The notes under the pieces: generated by a model
What the model saw: only the letters and a program-made list of their open reading frames with translations
Database searches by the model: none
What the model was told of the DNA's origin: nothing
Part shown: one piece after another, positions 43,930 through 47,324 of the stretch
How the letters are laid out: every line of letters begins with the position of its first letter
Numbering within the stretch: position 1 is the first letter of the stretch
Translations under genes and position numbers: made by a program
Assembly (NCBI GenBank): GCA_002899765.1
Contig: PPDH01000043.1
Location: 18,445 to 65,768 of the forward strand
Direction of reading: 5' to 3'
Source of the DNA: Sulfurimonas sp.
Lineage (GTDB): Bacteria; Campylobacterota; Campylobacteria; Campylobacterales; Sulfurimonadaceae
DNA length: 47,324 bases

Positions 43930-45235
43930 TGTCTACTGTTGCCGTTAAAATATTGCCGAGCATATCTGTAATTTTGGCTTTATATATTTTGCCAAATTCC
44001 AGTTCTTTATCTGAAGTTCTGTCATTTACATAAATCTCGCCGTCAATCTCAGGCGCCCAGATAAGCTCTTTTGCACTCAGTAGATACTCATGTTCCTCAC
44101 TCTCGCCGTCTATGACGATTTGAACCTCTTTGGAGATTTCATTTTTAAGTGATTTCTGCATTGCTTCTAAAGCAATACTGCCTAAAATCTCGGCTCTTTT
44201 GTTGATGGTTTTTGCAGGGATTTTCTCGCTCATCTCATGTGCGCTAGTCGTCTCTTCATCAGAGTATGCAAAGACATTGATGCGGTCAAAGCCAAATGTT
44301 GCGGCAAACTCACACATCTCGTCAAACATCTCCTTTGTTTCTGCAGGATGTCCGACAATAAAGCTTGTACGCAAAAACGAGTTTGGAAGCGACTTCATGT
44401 ACTCTAGGAGTTCAAGTGTATCTTTTTTGCCGAATCCTCTTTTCATGATACGTAACATGTCGTTGTTTATATGCTGTATCGGCATATCAAAATAGTTATG
44501 AAAAATCTCGCTTTTTGCTATGTTTTTTAGAAGTGAAATCGTTGTTGTCGAGGGGTAAAGATAAAGAATTCTTGCACTCTTTACTCCTTCTATAAGCTCA
44601 ATTCTTTGAATTAGCAAACTCAATCCGTCTTTAACGTTTTGGTCTCGTAAAAATGAAGAGCTGTCTTGAGAAACAAACGAAAAATCCCAATACCCTTTTG
44701 CAACAAGACCTTCAACTTCTTTGGCAATCGAGTCTAGATTTCTGGAGTTTAACTTTCCTTTAAAAGATGGAATTGCGCAGAAGCTGCATGTCTGATTACA
44801 CCCTTCCGATAGCTTTATGTAGGCATGATACGTTGAACCAGTCACAACACGTTCTGCACCGTCAATAAGATATACTGCTTCAGAAAATCTGCTTTTTTTC
44901 TCCACTAAAAGTTCATCTATTTTGTCATAATCGCCGACTCCCGTAAAGATGTCGACTTCGGGCATATCTTTAGCCAATTCTACTTTATAGCGTTCGCTCA
45001 GACATCCCGCCATAACAAGCACAGAGTCCTCTTTTCTTGCGTCATGAAGATTTAAAACCGTGTTTATAGACTCTTGTTTTGCCGCATCGATAAAACCGCA
45101 TGTATTTACGATGATGACATCCGCTTCGCTTTGATTGTCCGTGAGTTCAAAATTTTGAAGTTTTCCCATCATGACTTCGGTGTCGACAAGGTTTTTGGTG
45201 CAGCCCAGAGAGACTATATGAAGTTTATTGCTCAT
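43922..45235 (-). CDS. rimO: Ribosomal protein uS12 methylthiotransferase RimO
   Basis: This 437-aa radical SAM enzyme methylthiolates Asp88 of ribosomal protein uS12. Auxiliary cluster cysteines are C12, C46 and C78; the radical SAM cysteines are C146, C150 and C153 (EGCNQTCSFC). The IVSLGCTKNLVDTE start marks RimO. It is followed by tilS in the same operon. A 76-base gap separates it from the divergent flavoprotein gene. Confidence 0.95.
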   Translation of the reverse strand: MSNKLHIVSLGCTKNLVDTEVMMGKLQNFELTDNQSEADVIIVNTCGFIDAAKQESINTVLNLHDARKEDSVLVMAGCLSERYKVELAKDMPEVDIFTGVGDYDKIDELLVEKKSRFSEAVYLIDGAERVVTGSTYHAYIKLSEGCNQTCSFCAIPSFKGKLNSRNLDSIAKEVEGLVAKGYWDFSFVSQDSSSFLRDQNVKDGLSLLIQRIELIEGVKSARILYLYPSTTTISLLKNIAKSEIFHNYFDMPIQHINNDMLRIMKRGFGKKDTLELLEYMKSLPNSFLRTSFIVGHPAETKEMFDEMCEFAATFGFDRINVFAYSDEETTSAHEMSEKIPAKTINKRAEILGSIALEAMQKSLKNEISKEVQIVIDGESEEHEYLLSAKELIWAPEIDGEIYVNDRTSDKELEFGKIYKAKITDMLGNILTATVDNA

Positions 45236-45299
45236 TTTTTCTTCTTTTAAATATTTTTCGTATTATATCTTAAACCCGAATATAGTGTGTAAAAAACAG

Positions 45300-45305
45300 T
45301 ATAAT
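45300..45305 (+). promoter_or_regulatory. -10 box implying a leaderless start
   Basis: A perfect TATAAT ends 6 bases before the ATG at 45312, with no ribosome binding site. Confidence 0.45.
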
Positions 45306-45311
45306 ACGCTT

Positions 45312-46463
45312 ATGAAAATATATGATGTTTTGATTTTAGGCGCGGGTGCAAGCGCTCTGATGTGTGCAGCAAATCTGGACAAAAAACTTAGTGTCGGCAT
45401 AGTCGAGGGCAACGGCAAAATCGCTCAAAAACTGAAGATTTCAGGCGGCGGAAAATGCAATATTACAAACGTAGAGTTAAGCAGAGATAATTACGACGGC
45501 GACCAAGAGTTTATATTTAATGTATTTGAGAGTTTCTCAAGAGACGATTTGCTTAATTATCTTCATGCAAACGGCTTGGAACCTGTAATCCGTAAAAACC
45601 GTTACTACTTTTGCAAAGAGTCCTCCGATGAGATTATTAAGATTTTCAAAAAAGCCACCAAGCATGTTGACATGTACTTAAATAATGATATTTTATGGGT
45701 AAAAAAAAGTGGTGCTACATTTGAAGTCAAAACCCAGGCAGAACTCTTAAGAGCTAAAAAAGTAGTCGTTGCAACAGGCGGCAAAAGTTATCAAAGCCTC
45801 GGTGCAAGTGATATCGGTCTCTCAATCGCAAAGAGTTTTGGTATAAAAGTAAAAGAGTTTACTCCTGCACTTGTGGGGCTCACTGTTCAAAAAGAGCAAT
45901 TTTGGATGAAAGAGCTAAGCGGTCTTAGCTGCCCGGCCGCTATAAAAATAGGTGCAAAAACCATCAAAGAGGAACTGCTCTTTGCCCACAAAGGTATAAG
46001 CGGACCAGCCATTTTAAGCGCATCTCTCTACTGGCAAAAGGGAAATATCACTATAGATTTTCTGTCTGATGCCAATATTTTAGAACTTATTAAAGGGAGT
46101 AAAAAGCTTTTAAGCTCACTTATCCCACTACCAAAGAGACTCTCAAAAGCGCTTTTAGAAGCGCTTCATGTAGAAGATATTGAGTGCAAAAAAATTACCC
46201 AAAGCGCAAAAGAGAGATTGATGCGTATTCACAACTACGAGTTTGCACCTGCAGGAAATTTCGGTTTTTCAAAAGCAGAAGTTTGCCGCGGCGGAGTCTT
46301 GAGTGAAGAGCTCAATCCATACACCATGGAGGCTCTAGACGTAAAAGATTTATACTTTATAGGCGAAGTAGTCGATGTTACGGGCGAACTAGGCGGATAC
46401 AATTTTCAGTGGGCATTTAGCAGCGCAGCAGTATGCGCAGAGGGTATAAATAGTTCTACCTGA
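45312..46463 (+). CDS. HI0933/YhiN-family NAD(P)/FAD-dependent oxidoreductase
   Basis: This 383-aa flavoprotein starts with the dinucleotide-binding loop VLILGAGASALMCAANL, then KISGGGKCNITN, the family hallmark, and ends with the FAD contact GELGGYNFQWAFSSAAVCAEG (seen as region about 358-378). The physiological reaction of the family is not known. I chose the ATG at 45312; an in-frame ATG at 45228 would add 28 residues that do not belong to the fold. Confidence 0.9.
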   Translation: MKIYDVLILGAGASALMCAANLDKKLSVGIVEGNGKIAQKLKISGGGKCNITNVELSRDNYDGDQEFIFNVFESFSRDDLLNYLHANGLEPVIRKNRYYFCKESSDEIIKIFKKATKHVDMYLNNDILWVKKSGATFEVKTQAELLRAKKVVVATGGKSYQSLGASDIGLSIAKSFGIKVKEFTPALVGLTVQKEQFWMKELSGLSCPAAIKIGAKTIKEELLFAHKGISGPAILSASLYWQKGNITIDFLSDANILELIKGSKKLLSSLIPLPKRLSKALLEALHVEDIECKKITQSAKERLMRIHNYEFAPAGNFGFSKAEVCRGGVLSEELNPYTMEALDVKDLYFIGEVVDVTGELGGYNFQWAFSSAAVCAEGINSST

Positions 46464-46497
46464 TATATTAGGTAAATTCGGAGTTTATAAAGCTTCT

Positions 46498-47211
46498 TTA
46501 GTTGTTTGTTTTAACAAACTCCTTGATTCTTTCATAATCTTCGATATAGTCCACTTCAGCCCAAAAAATACCTGCGACATTGTTTACAAATACATCAGCA
46601 CCTTTATCTACTGTTCTATATATTATATCTTCCCACCAGCAGTTATAATCTTCATTTGCAACGGCATCTAAAAAACCCTGTTTAAAAGGAACAATATCTT
46701 TAGTCTTTAAGATGCCTATGCCTACATATTCTCCCGTTGTCTGCTCGTTTGTGAGTTCTTTGCCGTATTTTTTAAGCTTGTCGCTCTCCCAGTTAAATCT
46801 GTAGTCGGCATCTTCAATTCTACTGCTGTCACTTAGCATAACGGGGCTTCTTTTTTCAGATAAAACAATATCTATAATCTTCTCTTCCATAAAGACATCA
46901 CCGTTCATTATCATGATATCATCATTGGGAGTTATAAAATCTTTTGCAAACAAAACGGAAGATATGGAGTTTGCTACCCTGTAAAAAGGGTTAAAATATC
47001 TTGCATAAGCAAAACCCTCTAGTGCTTGATGAATATATTTTTCCTGATAGCCCGTAACTATCTCTATATCAGTAATGCCTTTTTTCTTTAGAAGTTCAAA
47101 AGTATGTCTTATCAAAGGTTTGCCGTCAACATCAACGCAACACTTTGGCTGTCCTTGCAGGTGTCTGCTTATCCTGCTTCCTACTCCTGCCGCCATTATT
47201 AAAACTTTCAT
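46498..47211 (-). CDS. Sugar-phosphate/phosphocholine nucleotidyltransferase-like protein
   Basis: This 237-aa protein has the NTP_transferase fold: VLIMAAGVGSRI (nucleotide loop), QPKCCVDVDGKPLI, and IMNGDVF (metal-binding aspartate). It resembles LicC/phosphocholine cytidylyltransferase and HddC-like proteins that activate head groups or sugars for surface glycans. The ATG at 47211 follows GGGAGAGAGAG; an ATG at 47262 would add 17 residues. It diverges from the gene beginning at 47316. Confidence 0.83.
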   Translation of the reverse strand: MKVLIMAAGVGSRISRHLQGQPKCCVDVDGKPLIRHTFELLKKKGITDIEIVTGYQEKYIHQALEGFAYARYFNPFYRVANSISSVLFAKDFITPNDDIMIMNGDVFMEEKIIDIVLSEKRSPVMLSDSSRIEDADYRFNWESDKLKKYGKELTNEQTTGEYVGIGILKTKDIVPFKQGFLDAVANEDYNCWWEDIIYRTVDKGADVFVNNVAGIFWAEVDYIEDYERIKEFVKTNN

Positions 47212-47315
47212 CTCTCTCTCCCATAGTAATTGAACCCTCTGAACAAACACCAGGAAAATCATTTATTAGCAGTAATTTGGTAAAATAATATAAATATCAA
47301 GAGCAGGAAGTAGTT

Positions 47316-47324
47316 ATGCAACCA
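47316..47324 (+). CDS. Start of an unidentified gene cut by the window end
   Basis: AGGAAG lies 6 bases before an ATG followed by CAACCA, giving M-Q-P before the window ends. The AT-rich stretch upstream (TAAAATAATATAAAT) could hold its promoter. Nothing can be said about the product. Confidence 0.45.

Overview
The window looks like a chromosomal segment of a Sulfurimonas-type member of the Campylobacterota (Epsilonproteobacteria). The base composition is AT-rich and genes are densely packed. Gene neighbourhoods are typical of that group: ndk-DUF177-rpmF-plsX-fabH, gap-pgk-tpiA-fabI, an HP0268-like nuclease next to miaB, a single XerH-like recombinase, an ArsRS/RacRS-type two-component system, and MltF. 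I see no rRNA, tRNA, CRISPR array, insertion sequence or prophage. The genus is inferred from protein resemblance and gene order, not from a search.

Layout: (1) 1-4.5 kb, ferredoxin, ndk, the lipid/ribosome operon, a HIT protein and a YdhR-like protein. (2) 4.5-7.5 kb, a DEAD-box helicase with an RG/RS-rich tail, a small protein plus DoxX, and a phosphatidylserine synthase-like enzyme. (3) 7.5-22.1 kb, an iron-starvation island with Fur-box-like palindromes in front of an outer-membrane porin, a three-gene micro-operon (54 aa, DUF2325, 64 aa), a 660-aa exported protein of unknown family, and FTR1. The island also holds a giant membrane/beta-propeller/multihaem cytochrome, an FAD oxidoreductase, a periplasmic helical protein, a GT-C glycosyltransferase and feoAB. 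(4) 22.1-29.4 kb, a two-component system, MltF and a Crp/Fnr regulator. These are followed by a secreted Cys-repeat peptide (HvfA-like metallophore candidate), a DoxX protein and a GMC dehydrogenase pair. (5) 29.4-34.2 kb, rsfS, nadD and the triose-phosphate glycolysis operon with fabI. (6) 34.3-47.3 kb, a TorF-like porin, an orphan ABC permease, nusA, HP0268/miaB and DUF374. Then come xerH, a PilM/N/O-like triad, tilS, rimO, an HI0933-type flavoprotein and a LicC-like nucleotidyltransferase.

The most unusual observation is that five otherwise intact genes each carry exactly one in-frame stop codon, with the reading frame continuing on both sides. They are the multihaem cytochrome, the GT-C glycosyltransferase, feoB, nadD and gap, all between 10.8 and 30.8 kb. 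In gap the stop sits directly before the catalytic cysteine, and gap and nadD are normally essential. No frameshift accompanies any of them. They are either sequence errors, real mutations (perhaps in a mutator or decaying lineage) or, least likely, readthrough.

The best candidates for new biology are two. One is the Fur-controlled island, which could combine outer-membrane entry, extracytoplasmic electron transfer to iron, FTR1 and FeoAB. The other is a small regulon: two near-identical ATGT-N10-ACAT operators sit about 42 bp upstream of the predicted transcription starts of the Cys-repeat peptide gene and the DoxX gene, right after a Crp/Fnr regulator gene. Four genes also have a -10 box ending 5-6 bases before an ATG with no ribosome binding site, which suggests leaderless mRNAs.
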